From positions 1 through 27,934 of the forward strand of contig JBGAUA010000029.1 of the NCBI GenBank assembly GCA_044228875.1: a stretch of DNA of 27,934 nt. The letters run 5' to 3'. The notes under the pieces are model-generated. The model was not told the DNA's origin, did not search any database, and saw nothing but the letters and a program-made list of their open reading frames with translations. The position numbers and the translations under genes are program-made. This document shows, one piece after another, positions 13,194 to 22,393 of the stretch; position 1 is the stretch's first letter, and every line of letters starts with the position of its first letter. The DNA is from Epilinea sp044228875 (GTDB lineage Bacteria; Chloroflexota; Anaerolineae; Epilineales; Epilineaceae).

Positions 13194-15176
13194 TCAGAAT
13201 CCATGGCGGGGGACCGACCGTCGACGGCTCTGGTCCCAGAGGAGGCGGCTGCCTTCGAAGGCTTGAACGCGGCTGCTGAGCAGCAAGGTATCGGTGTCGG
13301 CGGCGCTGCGCAAACGGCTGGAGGCCAGCACCCGCGCCTCCCAGCCCTGTCGCCCGACCACCACCTCTCGCCAGGCGATCACCTCAGCCGTGGCGGCAGT
13401 ATCGGACAGGAGGCGGTATCTGTCAAGGGCCCGCTCGGAGGCCAGGACGCCGTCGGCGGTCGACCAGGCCCCGGCATCGGTCCGGTCGCGGATGCTGATC
13501 CCTCCCGAGCCGTAGGGGCGGATGTCACGGCGCGCGGACGGCGGCCGCAGGTGCCGGAGCGCCAGGCCGGCCGCGCCGGACGGGGCGCCGAAGCCGCCGT
13601 CGGGCCAGAGCGCCGCCTGCCGCGCCGGGTCCAGGCGCGGCAGCTCCAGCCGCAGTCCGGCGGGGTCCAGTTCCAGCCGCGGGTCGGCCGGCGAGGGCCA
13701 GGCATGGGGCCAGTACGAGGCGCTGAGCGCCAGGCGCCAGCGGTGCCCGGCCGGCAGGCGGTGGCCGGCGGCGCGCAGAGGCAGCTCGACGCTGAACCAG
13801 CCGTCGCGCGAACGGTCCACGACCCGGTCGTGATCGTCGGTGTGACCGAGGTTGCGCAGGCCCCAGCTCACCAGCAGGGAACGGCCGTCGGGGGCCACGT
13901 CGCAGAGGCGGACAGCGACCAGGGCGCGTGCCTGGGCGCAGCGCAGCCGCAGCCGCAGGCGGGGGATGCCCAGCAGGGCCTCCGCCGCCTGCGCCGGAAG
14001 GGCATCCAGGCAGAGCGACAGGGCGTCGTCGGCCTGTTGATCGTCCGGAAGTTCGCCGGGGCGTCCCGAAGGGCACCACGCGCCGGCGCGGATGCCGTTG
14101 TGCGGATGGCAGGGAAGGGGCGTCGGTCCATCGCCCCGCGCCAGGCCCTCGACGGGCGCGAGCGGTCCGGGACCGTCGAGGCCCAGCCAGCTGCCCGGCA
14201 CGTCCACCTCGTCCGGATCCGCGGCGCGGCTCTCCTGCAGGTACGCGCGCAGGCGCGGCCAGGCGTCGACGGCATTGGGCCGGTCCTTCAGCCAGCGGTC
14301 GAACCAGAGGAGCACCTGGTCCCAGTAGCCCACGGCAGGGCCGGGGCGGCCGGCGTCCGGCCAGGTATGGGACCAGGGGCCGACGATGCCGTGCACCGGT
14401 GCTTGCAGGCCGTCGAGCAGGCGGAAGACCGTATCGACATAAGGGTCGGCCCAGCCGCCGGTGGCCAGCACCGGGCAGCGGATGGCCTCCGGCCGCAGCC
14501 CCACGGAGCCCTGCTGCCAGTAATCGTCCCAGAGCGGATGAGCGAGCCAGGTCTCGGCCAGGGGCTCGACCCGCCTCAGACGGTCGAGCCAGGCGTCGCG
14601 CCAGCCGGGGCCGAACACGGATGGGTCGGGCGGCAGGGCGCCGAAGACCAGCATCCAGGTGGCCCACTTGAGCATGTCGCTGGCGAGGAGGCAGCCGCCC
14701 ATCCAATGGCAGTCGCCCAGGTAGCGGTTGTCGGTGGAGCAGTGGGTGACGATGGCTCCCAGCGCCGGCGGTCGATGGGCGGCGGCCTGCAGGGCGGCGA
14801 AGCCGCCCCAGGAATAGCCGATCATGCCGACCTTGCCGCTGCACCATGGCTGCGCCGCCAGCCAGCGGATGACGGCCAGGTTGTCTTCCTGCTCCCGCGG
14901 CAGGTACTCGTCGTGCAGCAGGCCCTCGGAGTCACCGGAGCCGCGGATGTCCAGGCGCAGGCAGCCGTAGCCGCCGCGGGCCAGATGGCCGTGCCAGCGG
15001 GCGTCGGCCCTTGCGGTCAGGTCGCCCTTGCGGTAGGGCACGGCCTCGAGTATGGCCGGCACCGGCCGCGCTTCAGCGTCGGCAGGCAGCCACAACCGGC
15101 CGGCCAGACGGCTGCCGTCGGGCAGGGGTATCCACAGATGGTCGATACGGCGGACGCCTCGGGTCGGGGACGGCAT
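13194..15176 (-). CDS. CocE/NonD-type hydrolase, peptidase S15 family
   Basis: The 660-residue product is typical in length for S15/CocE enzymes. The alpha/beta-hydrolase domain carries the nucleophile elbow GYSWGG with S122, the acid D244 in ATGGWADPY, and the histidine H270 in GPWSHTWP, a complete catalytic triad. LRLDIRGSGDSEG (about 74–86) is the family's conserved strand-loop. The C-terminal half should be the jelly-roll PepX_C domain. Known members are X-Pro dipeptidyl-peptidases, cocaine esterase and glutaryl-acylase-like enzymes, so the precise substrate cannot be given. No signal peptide is present, so it acts in the cytoplasm. The ATG at 15176 has GGAGG 5 bases upstream. It lies 33 bases after nuoB2 and 239 bases before the peptide transporter genes; a link to imported peptides is plausible but inferred. 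Confidence 0.9.
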   Translation of the reverse strand: MPSPTRGVRRIDHLWIPLPDGSRLAGRLWLPADAEARPVPAILEAVPYRKGDLTARADARWHGHLARGGYGCLRLDIRGSGDSEGLLHDEYLPREQEDNLAVIRWLAAQPWCSGKVGMIGYSWGGFAALQAAAHRPPALGAIVTHCSTDNRYLGDCHWMGGCLLASDMLKWATWMLVFGALPPDPSVFGPGWRDAWLDRLRRVEPLAETWLAHPLWDDYWQQGSVGLRPEAIRCPVLATGGWADPYVDTVFRLLDGLQAPVHGIVGPWSHTWPDAGRPGPAVGYWDQVLLWFDRWLKDRPNAVDAWPRLRAYLQESRAADPDEVDVPGSWLGLDGPGPLAPVEGLARGDGPTPLPCHPHNGIRAGAWCPSGRPGELPDDQQADDALSLCLDALPAQAAEALLGIPRLRLRLRCAQARALVAVRLCDVAPDGRSLLVSWGLRNLGHTDDHDRVVDRSRDGWFSVELPLRAAGHRLPAGHRWRLALSASYWPHAWPSPADPRLELDPAGLRLELPRLDPARQAALWPDGGFGAPSGAAGLALRHLRPPSARRDIRPYGSGGISIRDRTDAGAWSTADGVLASERALDRYRLLSDTAATAEVIAWREVVVGRQGWEARVLASSRLRSAADTDTLLLSSRVQAFEGSRLLWDQSRRRSVPRHGF

Positions 15177-15209
15177 GCAAGCCTCCAGGGGGAACGGGGA
15201 TCCTCCGCC

Positions 15210-15764
15210 CTAACCCACCCTGAGCCCGTAGCCCCCCTTGCGATCCCGCCACCCATCCAGATGCTCCAGCTTCACCTTCTCGTGCAGCTGCAGGATGCCG
15301 TGCATCAGGGCTTCCGGGCGCGGAGGGCAGCCGGCGACGTAGACATCCACCGGGATGATCTCGTCCACCCCCTGCACCAGGGCGTAGTTGTTGAAGATGC
15401 CGCCGCAGCTGGCGCAGTCGCCCATGCTGATGACCCACTTGGGCTCCGGCATCTGGTCGTAGATGCGGCGGATGACCGGGGCCATCTTGCGGCTGAGTCG
15501 GCCGGCGACGATGATCAGGTCGCTCTGGCGCGGCGAGGCGCGCATCAGCTCCATCCCGAAGCGCGACATGTCCATGCGGCTTGTCTGGGTATGCATCATC
15601 TCGATGGCGCAGCAGGCCAGGCCGAAGAGCGCCGGCCACATGCTCTGCGTGCGGGCCCAGTTGACCGCCATCTCCAGGGTGCCCACCAGGAGGCCGTTCT
15701 CGCCCGTCTTGCCTTCCGCCAGCTGCTCCGGGGTCAGCAGGGGAAGCGGTTGGATGGTCGCCAT
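15210..15764 (-). CDS. nuoB: NADH-quinone oxidoreductase subunit B, second paralogue (NuoB2)
   Basis: NuoB carries iron-sulfur cluster N2, the last electron carrier before quinone. The 184-residue product has the tandem cysteines C51–C52 in GLACCAIEMM, C117 in MGDCASCGG and C146 in VAGCPPRP, the four N2 ligands, plus an extra cysteine at C120. SGGMFNNY-type context (GGIFNNYALVQGVDEIIPVD) places it with the standard bacterial NuoB lineage. It starts 7 bases after the nuoA stop. It differs clearly from the NuoB encoded at the head of the cluster, so two N2-type subunits are made from one operon. Which is used, or whether both are used in different complexes, cannot be read from the sequence. 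Confidence 0.94.
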   Translation of the reverse strand: MATIQPLPLLTPEQLAEGKTGENGLLVGTLEMAVNWARTQSMWPALFGLACCAIEMMHTQTSRMDMSRFGMELMRASPRQSDLIIVAGRLSRKMAPVIRRIYDQMPEPKWVISMGDCASCGGIFNNYALVQGVDEIIPVDVYVAGCPPRPEALMHGILQLHEKVKLEHLDGWRDRKGGYGLRVG

Positions 15765-15771
15765 CGGAGCC

Positions 15772-16155
15772 TCATTCCCATTCCAGGGCGCGGGCGCGCC
15801 ATACGTAGACGAAGCCCGCCACCAGGATGCCCATGAAGACCGCCATGCTCCCCAGGGCTGCCAGGCCCTGGCCCCCTTCGGCCACCGGGGCGCTCAGCGC
15901 CTTGAAGCGCGCGGCCCAGGGGAAGAGGTAGATCACCTCGATGTCGAAGAGGATGAAGAGCGTGGCGATCAGGTAGTAGCGCACCGGCACCCGCCGCCGG
16001 CTGGCGCCGATGGGCGTCAGCCCGCTCTCGTAGGTGTCGTCCTTGACCGGCGAGGGATTGCGCGGGCCGAGGATGAAGGTCATCCCCAGCACCAAGAGGC
16101 CCAGGCCCAGGGCCAGGGCGAAGAGGACGAGGACGGGAAGGTAGACCTGGACCAT
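15772..16155 (-). CDS. nuoA: NADH-quinone oxidoreductase subunit A
   Basis: The 127-residue membrane protein has three predicted helices: about 5–30, 63–82 and 100–120. Between helix 1 and 2 lies the quinone-site-facing loop with KDDTYESGLTPIG, and RVPVRYYLIATLFILFDIEV is the conserved second helix of NuoA. The length is normal. In complex I, NuoA helps form the quinone channel next to NuoB, NuoD and NuoH. It lies 17 bases after nuoI and 7 bases before nuoB2 in the same operon. It is the only membrane-arm subunit found here; H, J, K, L, M and N are not in the window. Confidence 0.94.
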   Translation of the reverse strand: MVQVYLPVLVLFALALGLGLLVLGMTFILGPRNPSPVKDDTYESGLTPIGASRRRVPVRYYLIATLFILFDIEVIYLFPWAARFKALSAPVAEGGQGLAALGSMAVFMGILVAGFVYVWRARALEWE

Positions 16156-16172
16156 GGTCCGCGGCTACGGCC

Positions 16173-16943
16173 TCAGCCGCCGCCGCCCTCCTGGGCCGCC
16201 TTCTTCTTGGCCCGCTCCTCCAGGAACTTGCGGCGCGATTCTTCCTTCTGGCGCTTGAGCTCCTCCGGGTCCGGCCCGCCGGCCTCGGTCGCCTGCGCCG
16301 CCTTGGCCTCGTCGCGCGCGGCGCGGGCCGCCGCCTTGCTGCGCTCCTCCTCCGCCTCCCGGGCGTAATCCGTGGGGTGGATGGCCGCGTGGTAGGCCAC
16401 CGGCTGCAGCAGCTCCTGCAGGTCGAAGACCCAGCTCTCGTGCCGCTCGTAGCTGCTGAACTCGTAGTTGTGGTCCATCTTGATGGCGTCGAAGGGGCAG
16501 TACTCGGCGCAGAAGCCGCAGCTCATGCAGATCGAGGCGTCGATGTAGAACTCGCTCGCCACCGGCCGCACCTTGCCGTCGTCGCCCTTGCCCTGCACGA
16601 TCCAGATGCATTGCGGCGGACAGACCTTGGCGCAGATGCCACAGGCCGTGCAGCGCACGCCGTCGAACTGCGCCCGCTCGTGCTGCGGTTCCTCGTCGAA
16701 GACCAGGAAGGGGATGTAGCGGAAGCGCTCCGGCACCGGCAGCTTCTGCTCCGGGTACTGGCTGGTGATCAGGCCGCCGACATGCGTGGGCATGCCGCCG
16801 GGGATGCCCTCTGCGCGAGCCTCGGCGGGCGCCGCCAGGTTGCCCGCCGCGGACGGCTGTTGGATCATGCCCACCCGGTAGGTGTCGAAGAAGCGCCGTA
16901 GGGTGATCTTCATGCCCCTGAGGGCGTTGAGTCCGAAGGCCAT
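16173..16943 (-). CDS. nuoI: NADH-quinone oxidoreductase subunit I with long charged C-terminal tail
   Basis: NuoI holds the two 4Fe-4S clusters N6a and N6b that pass electrons to NuoB. The 256-residue product starts at ATG 16943 (AGGAG upstream); a frame open further upstream is only the antisense-like shadow of nuoCD. Both ferredoxin motifs are complete: C98-x2-C101-x2-C104-x3-C108-P and C139-x2-C142-x2-C145-x3-C149-P. Residues about 30–55 form an unusual insert or linker (Ala/Gly/Pro-rich). Residues about 193–256 are an Ala/Glu/Lys/Arg-rich tail (REAEEERSKAAARAARDEAK) ending in GGGG. The tail is likely helical or coiled-coil and longer than in enteric NuoI. The gene is second to third in the operon, 29 bases after nuoCD. 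Confidence 0.94.
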   Translation of the reverse strand: MAFGLNALRGMKITLRRFFDTYRVGMIQQPSAAGNLAAPAEARAEGIPGGMPTHVGGLITSQYPEQKLPVPERFRYIPFLVFDEEPQHERAQFDGVRCTACGICAKVCPPQCIWIVQGKGDDGKVRPVASEFYIDASICMSCGFCAEYCPFDAIKMDHNYEFSSYERHESWVFDLQELLQPVAYHAAIHPTDYAREAEEERSKAAARAARDEAKAAQATEAGGPDPEELKRQKEESRRKFLEERAKKKAAQEGGGG

Positions 16944-16972
16944 GGGAGGAATGCTCCTGGAGGATCTGCCGG

Positions 16973-18730
16973 CTACCGGTCTACTTCGCCCAGCACGATG
17001 TCGATGGAACCTAGGATGGCCACCACGTCGGCCACCTTGTGCCCCTTGCTCATCTCCGCCAGGGCCGTCAGGTTGATGAAGCAGGGGGAGCGGACGTGGT
17101 AGCGGTAGGGGTTGGACTCGCCGGTGGAGACCAGGTAGAAGCCCAGTTCGCCGCGGGGGTTCTCCACGCGGCCGTAATGCTGTCCGGCCGGCACGCGGAT
17201 CTGCCAGGCCTTCTTGCCGCCCATGAAGGGGCCTTCGGGGATCTGGGCCAGGGCTTGCTTGAGGATCTTGAGGCTCTCGCGGATCTCGCCCAGGCGCACC
17301 ATGTAGCGGGCGTAGATGTCGCCCTCGGGGCGGGTGACCACGTCCCAGTCGAAGCGGTCGTAGATGCCGTAGGGCTCCGCGCGCCGGACGTCGTAGGGCA
17401 CGCCGGAGGCGCGCAGCACCGGACCGCTGGTGGAGTAGCTGATGGCCATCTCCGGCGGCAGGACGCCGACGCCCTGCATGCGCTCGCGCACGATCTCGTT
17501 GTTGGTCAGGTAGGAATCCATCTCGTCGACGGCCCGCTCCAGCCGGTCGTAGACCAGGGTGCGGGCCATGGGCATGAACTCCGGCGGCAGGTCGTAGGCC
17601 ACGCCGCCGAAGCGCAGGTAGTTGCACATCAGGCGCGAGCCGGTGGTCATCTCGAAGAGGTCCAGGATCAGCTCCCGCTCCTCGATGGCGTACATCATGG
17701 GGGTGAAGAAGGCGCCGATGTCGTTGAGCAGGAAGGTGATGCCCCACATGTGGCTCTGGACGCGGGTGAGCTCGGCCATGATCACGCGGATGTACTCCGC
17801 GCGCTCCGGCACCTCCACCGCCATCATCTTCTCGACGGTCAGGGCGTAGCCCCATTCGTTGCCCAGCTGCGCCAGATAGTCGAGGCGGTCCGTGAAGGGC
17901 ATGTTGCCCAGCCACAGGTTGCGCTCGCCGATCTTCTCGTGGTTGCGGTGCATGTAACCCATCACCGGCTGCAGGTCCATCACCGTCTCGCCGTCCAGGG
18001 TGAGCCGCATCTGGAAGACGCCGTGGGTGCTGGGATGCTGCGGCCCCATGTTGACGATGACGTGGTCGCTGCGGATGTCGGGGCCATGCTTGAGGGCGTC
18101 GGCGTCGATCACGGCGATGTTGTTGTCGGCGCGGCCCGCGTCGATGAGGCCTTCGGCGGCGTAGCCGGTGGGGTACTTGATGTTGTCGGCCCAGCCAGAC
18201 AGCTTGTCCTCGCCGAAGAAGAACTCACCGCTCGGCCAGCGGCTCTTCAAGGGCTTCTGGTCCTGCTCGTAGTAGGCCTCGCGCCAGTCCTTGCGCAGCG
18301 GATGCCCGGCGAAGCCCTCCCACATGAGGATGCGCCGCAGGTTGGGATGCCCGGCGAAGCGCATGCCGTACATGTCCCAGACCTCGCGCTCCTGCAGGTC
18401 GGCGCCGGGGAAGATGCCGGTCAGGCTGGGGACGATGGGCTTGGCCCGGTCGGCCGCCACCTTCACGGTCACCTGGCCGCCGCCCTGCATGCTGCAGAAG
18501 TGGTACACCGCCTCGAAGCGGTCCGGCCAGTCCACACAGGTCAGGTTGCTGAGGTAGTCGAGCCCGTGCTCGTCGCGCAGGGCGCGAACCAGGTCGAGCA
18601 GCCGGGCCGCTTCGACCACCAGGGCGCCGTCCTCGTCCAGGCGCGCGGCGTCGCCCAGCCGCGCGGCCGCCGCGGCGGCGATGTCCGCGGGCTTGACGGG
18701 GGTCATCGCTTTCAGATCGCTGGCGATCAT
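16973..18730 (-). CDS. nuoCD: NADH-quinone oxidoreductase fused subunits C and D
   Basis: The 585-residue product starts at ATG 18730 with AAGGAG 6 bases upstream. Residues about 1–165 are the 30-kDa subunit (NuoC): LDYLSNLTCVDWPDRFEAVY, LTGIFPGADLQEREVWDMYG, GFAGHPLRKDWRE. A linker of about 50 residues (FGEDKLSGWADNIKYPTG) follows. The 49-kDa subunit (NuoD) starts at about 220 with VIVNMGPQHPSTHGVFQMRL and ends with GELGFYLVSTGESNPYRY and SPCFINLTALAEM. NuoD, with NuoB, forms the quinone-reducing site. NuoC–NuoD fusions are also known in Escherichia coli and several other groups. The gene follows nuoB1 by 20 bases and precedes nuoI. No frameshift or damage is visible. Confidence 0.95.
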   Translation of the reverse strand: MIASDLKAMTPVKPADIAAAAAARLGDAARLDEDGALVVEAARLLDLVRALRDEHGLDYLSNLTCVDWPDRFEAVYHFCSMQGGGQVTVKVAADRAKPIVPSLTGIFPGADLQEREVWDMYGMRFAGHPNLRRILMWEGFAGHPLRKDWREAYYEQDQKPLKSRWPSGEFFFGEDKLSGWADNIKYPTGYAAEGLIDAGRADNNIAVIDADALKHGPDIRSDHVIVNMGPQHPSTHGVFQMRLTLDGETVMDLQPVMGYMHRNHEKIGERNLWLGNMPFTDRLDYLAQLGNEWGYALTVEKMMAVEVPERAEYIRVIMAELTRVQSHMWGITFLLNDIGAFFTPMMYAIEERELILDLFEMTTGSRLMCNYLRFGGVAYDLPPEFMPMARTLVYDRLERAVDEMDSYLTNNEIVRERMQGVGVLPPEMAISYSTSGPVLRASGVPYDVRRAEPYGIYDRFDWDVVTRPEGDIYARYMVRLGEIRESLKILKQALAQIPEGPFMGGKKAWQIRVPAGQHYGRVENPRGELGFYLVSTGESNPYRYHVRSPCFINLTALAEMSKGHKVADVVAILGSIDIVLGEVDR

Positions 18731-18750
18731 CGTGGGCTCCTTGGCTCCCG

Positions 18751-19500
<750 letters not shown>

Positions 19501-19624
19501 GGCCTTCACCCTGCTGGTTGGGATCGTGGCCGTGGCGGTTCACGGCCGGGGGAGAGCGCGCGGCTTCGTCGTCGGGGCGCAGCATCCATCCGACATCCGA
19601 GCGGGCTGGACCGCGGCCGCGGGT

Positions 19625-19652
19625 ATTATAGGCAAGGCGATGGGGAGGTCAA
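19625..19652 (-). promoter_or_regulatory. Near-consensus promoter of the nuo operon
   Basis: On the minus strand TTGACC (19652–19647) is followed after 16 bases by TATAAT (19630–19625). Transcription would begin near 19618, leaving a leader of about 118 bases to the nuoB1 ATG at 19500. It is the strongest sigma-70-type promoter visible in the window and lies in the divergent gap with the GH44-like gene. Confidence 0.7.
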
Positions 19653-19715
19653 TGGATCTCGGGTTGCCCGCGTCGACCGTGACCGCTGGTCTCGTGCCCG
19701 AAAGGAGAACCCTCC

Positions 19716-21623
19716 ATGCGCCGTCTCATGCTCCTCCTTCCGATTGCCCTCGCGCTGTCGGCTGCGGTCGCCGCGACATCGCCTGCCCCGGCGTCCCCCT
19801 TCGGCCCCACCGCCATCCTCGCCCTGCAGGTGGACGCCGGTCGCCCGGGCCGAGCCATCCGCCCGGAGGTCTACGGCATGAACTTCGCCGATCCGGCCCT
19901 GGGGCGGGAGCTGGGCCTGACCGTCCGCCGCTGGGGCGGGAACGGCACCACGCGCTACCACTGGGAGGCGGATACCAGCAACCATGCCGCCGACTGGTTC
20001 TTCGAGACCCTGCCGGAGGACAACGCGGACCGCGGCCGGCTGCCTGACGGCTCGGCCGCCGACCGCTTCGTCGCCGCCGGGCGGGCGGCGGGCATGGACA
20101 CGGTGATGACCCTGCCGCTCATCGGCTGGGTGGCCCGGCCCGTAGGGCGCAGCTGCGGCTTCAGCGTGGCTAAATACGGGCCCCAGGCGCGCACGGACCC
20201 CTGGTGGCCGGACTGCGGCGACGGGCATCGGCCCGACGGCAGCCGCATCACGGGCAACGACCCGCGCGACGCCAACGTGCCGGCCGACCCGGCCTTCGTC
20301 CGCCGCTGGCTGGACCATCTGGTGGCGCGCTTCGGCGCGGCCGAGACGGGCGGGGTGCGCTACTACAACCTGGACAACGAGCCGATGCTCTGGCACGAGA
20401 CGCATCGCGACGTCTTCCCCACGGGCCTGAGCTACGACGGCCTCTTGGCGCGCACGCTCGATTACGCCCGGGTGGTCAAGGACGCCGACCCGGGCGCCCT
20501 CATCCTGGGTCCGGCGGAATGGGGCTGGACGGGCTACTTCTACTCCGCCCTGGACGCCGCGCCCGGCGGCGCCTGGTGGCAGGACCCCAAGGACCGCCGC
20601 GCCCACGGCGACGTTCCCCTGGCAGCCTGGTACCTGCGCCAGCTGCGCGCGGCCGAGCGGCGCGAAGGGCGGCGCCTCCTGGATGTCTTCGACCTCCATT
20701 ACTACCCGCAGGCGGGAGGGGTGGCGCTCTCCGGCGCCGGCGACGCGGCCACCCGCGCCCGCCGCCTGCGCAGCACGCGCTCGCTGTGGGACCCCAGCTA
20801 CCACGACGAGAGCTGGATCGACGAGCCCGTGCGCCTGATCCCGCGCATGCGCGACTGGGTGGCCGCGGAATACCCAGGCACGGGCCTGGCCATCGGGGAG
20901 TACAACTGGGGCGCCCTGGACGACCTGAACGGTGCCCTCGCCCAGGCCCTGGTGTTGGGCATCTTCGGCCGCGAGGGCGTGGATATGGCCCTGCTTTGGG
21001 ATCCGCCGGCCGCCGACGAGCCAGGCGCCTTCGCCTTTCGCGTCTACCGCAACTACGACGGGCAGGGCGCGCGTTTCGGGGAGACGAGCCTGCTGGCAGA
21101 GGGCGCCACGGAGGAGGTCAGCCTCTTCGCCGCCCGCCGCGCGGCCGACGGGGCCATGACGGCGGTGCTGGTCAACGGGGCGACGGCGGCGCGCGAGGTC
21201 CAGCTGACGGTTGCCGGACATGCGCCGGGTCCGGATGGCCCGAGCGCCGCCCGCGTGTTCCGCTACGACGCGGCGGATCTGCACGCCATTCGCCGCCAGC
21301 AGGACGTGGCGGTGGGATCGGCGACGGGACCCGGCGGGCAGGCGCTCCCGGCGCTGCGGCTGGAGCTGCCGGCGTCCTCGATCACGGTGGTGGAGCTGGC
21401 GGCGGGGAAGGGTGTGGGGGCTACCGCCACGGCGAGTGCGACGGCCAGCGTGATCGCGACGACGACCGCTGGCGCGACAGCCACACTCCCAGCGACCGCG
21501 ACGATGGCAGCGACGGTAGAGCCGACGAGGTTGGCGACGGAGACGGTGACATCGGAAGCTACGCCGACCGCGCTGCCGGTCGGAATGCGCCGGCTTTGGC
21601 TACCGCTACTGTGGCGCCGCTGA
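19716..21623 (+). CDS. Secreted glycoside hydrolase, GH44-like (endoglucanase/xyloglucanase type)
   Basis: The 635-residue product starts at ATG 19716, 8 bases after AAAGGAG. A signal peptide spans about 1–28 (ending near ATSPAPAS). The TIM-barrel domain begins IRPEVYGMNFADP and LTVRRWGGNGTTRYHWEADT, typical of GH44. The predicted general acid is E222 in YYNLDNEPMLW and the nucleophile E395 in AIGEYNWG; both are present. VFDLHYYPQAGG lies between them. A beta-sandwich tail follows (about 470–565), then a Thr/Ala-rich linker (about 568–620) and the C-terminal MRRLWLPLLWRR, a variant of the YLP tag. GH44 enzymes cut beta-1,4-glucans and xyloglucan. The neighbouring genes give no carbohydrate context; it is divergent from nuoB1. 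Family fairly sure, substrate not. Confidence 0.85.
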   Translation: MRRLMLLLPIALALSAAVAATSPAPASPFGPTAILALQVDAGRPGRAIRPEVYGMNFADPALGRELGLTVRRWGGNGTTRYHWEADTSNHAADWFFETLPEDNADRGRLPDGSAADRFVAAGRAAGMDTVMTLPLIGWVARPVGRSCGFSVAKYGPQARTDPWWPDCGDGHRPDGSRITGNDPRDANVPADPAFVRRWLDHLVARFGAAETGGVRYYNLDNEPMLWHETHRDVFPTGLSYDGLLARTLDYARVVKDADPGALILGPAEWGWTGYFYSALDAAPGGAWWQDPKDRRAHGDVPLAAWYLRQLRAAERREGRRLLDVFDLHYYPQAGGVALSGAGDAATRARRLRSTRSLWDPSYHDESWIDEPVRLIPRMRDWVAAEYPGTGLAIGEYNWGALDDLNGALAQALVLGIFGREGVDMALLWDPPAADEPGAFAFRVYRNYDGQGARFGETSLLAEGATEEVSLFAARRAADGAMTAVLVNGATAAREVQLTVAGHAPGPDGPSAARVFRYDAADLHAIRRQQDVAVGSATGPGGQALPALRLELPASSITVVELAAGKGVGATATASATASVIATTTAGATATLPATATMAATVEPTRLATETVTSEATPTALPVGMRRLWLPLLWRR

Positions 21624-21652
21624 ATGGTCTGACCCGCGCTGACGAAGCGAAA

Positions 21653-21919
21653 TCAAGCTGCTTGGACAACGATGCGAACCTTCGTGTCCAGTTCCTGAAG
21701 GAAGGATGTCAGGACTTCCCAGGTCAACGGGAAGTCGCTGGTGTCGCCTGCGGCGATATAGCCCAGGATGTGGATCAGCGACGCCTCATCGGGGTGGTCA
21801 CGGTCCGACTCGACCAACAGGACCATGGTGTCTTCGGCCCAGTGCACAAGACCGGCCAACGCCAAGTCTCCGTTGAGGTAGGAGAGTACCTTGTCGACCA
21901 CCGTTTTTCGCGAGAGCAT
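21653..21919 (-). CDS. Small uncharacterised protein, second gene of a two-gene module
   Basis: The 88-residue product starts at ATG 21919, with GGAGG 5 bases upstream (GGAGGAAGCC-ATG). A longer frame to 22045 adds Arg/Ser-rich residues and overlaps the previous gene in another frame, so it is rejected. Visible features are TVVDKVLSYLNGDLALAGLV, an acidic middle (VESDRDHPDEASLIHILGYI) and LTWEVLTSFLQELDTKVRIV at the end. The pattern 'K-L-L-x-Y-L-N…L-A-x-L-V-x-W-A-E…L-T-W-E…L' recalls small acidic partner proteins in Chloroflexota and cyanobacteria, from memory. It starts 13 bases after the upstream small gene, so the two are one unit. No domain can be named. It could be the acidic half of a toxin-antitoxin-like pair, which is speculation. 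Confidence 0.72.
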   Translation of the reverse strand: MLSRKTVVDKVLSYLNGDLALAGLVHWAEDTMVLLVESDRDHPDEASLIHILGYIAAGDTSDFPLTWEVLTSFLQELDTKVRIVVQAA

Positions 21920-21932
21920 GGCTTCCTCCACA

Positions 21933-22172
21933 TCACACCAGTCGAACGTGACCAAGATCCTCCGGGTACTTCTGATGGACCTCGATGAGGACCCCATCGG
22001 CGTCGTAGATCTCCTGCACAATTCGAAGCGTCGTCTCTGACGCATCGACCCACTTGTTATAGCGTGCCCACCGGTCGCGACGGCCGGCGATGTCTAGCCA
22101 GTAATGCCGACCACCATCAGGAAGCTCCCGCCAACGTGGGAACCGGCGCTCGTTCTGGTAGCGACTGGCCAT
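21933..22172 (-). CDS. Small uncharacterised basic protein, first gene of a two-gene module
   Basis: The 79-residue product starts at ATG 22172 (MASRYQNERRFPRWREL); nine extra in-frame codons upstream look untranslated. It has a basic N-terminal half (RRDRWARYNKWVD) and the motif VQEIYDADGVLIEVHQKYPE followed by DLGH near the end. I recall similar short 'YWLD…ARY…QEIYD…G-L-E-H-KYP-D-GH' proteins as hypothetical in Chloroflexota and cyanobacteria, but no function. It lies 13 bases before the next small gene and 14 bases after the short antitoxin-like frame. A weak ribosome-binding site (AGGATCCTGG-type) makes coupling to neighbours likely. Confidence 0.7.
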   Translation of the reverse strand: MASRYQNERRFPRWRELPDGGRHYWLDIAGRRDRWARYNKWVDASETTLRIVQEIYDADGVLIEVHQKYPEDLGHVRLV

Positions 22173-22186
22173 GGTGAACCAGGATC

Positions 22187-22363
22187 TTAGCCGGAGCACC
22201 GATCCGGCGGCAAGTGATCGGATACCGACGGAGACAGACGCGCCGACTGAGCAACATCGTCAAGGCTCGCGCGCAAGAGTTCGCTGAGCGAGACACGCAG
22301 GGGCCTAGCCAGCCTGTCAGCCGATTGGAACACGGGGTCGGGAATGGAGACAGCGGTCGTCAT
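22187..22363 (-). pseudogene. Ribbon-helix-helix antitoxin-like frame, probably frameshifted
   Basis: From ATG 22363, AGGGTGA lies about 10 bases upstream. The frame reads MTTAVSIPDPVFQSADRLAR, the classical beginning of a VapB/MazE-type ribbon-helix-helix antitoxin (strand, then SADRLARPLRVSLSEL helix), and ends after 58 residues in DHLPPDRCSG. In the next frame, at about 22275, ARALTMLLSRR continues as expected for the family's second helix, so a one-base change near 22276 likely broke it. No PIN, MazF or other toxin follows; the uncharacterised two-gene module comes next. Such antitoxins neutralise a toxin and bind their own promoter. A functional short version remains possible. It begins 30 bases downstream of the large two-halved gene. 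Confidence 0.6.
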
Positions 22364-22393
22364 GCGCTGAGTATCACCCTGGTCATACGTGTG

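Noticed and set aside
12825..15836. 1003-codon plus-strand open frame
   Set aside because: Antisense to the S15 hydrolase with complete Ser-Asp-His triad and to nuoB2; Gly/Gln/Arg/Ala-rich composition.
16944..17915. Upstream extension of the nuoI frame on the minus strand
   Set aside because: It is a shifted reading of nuoCD, whose own frame carries all NuoD motifs; nuoI begins at ATG 16943.
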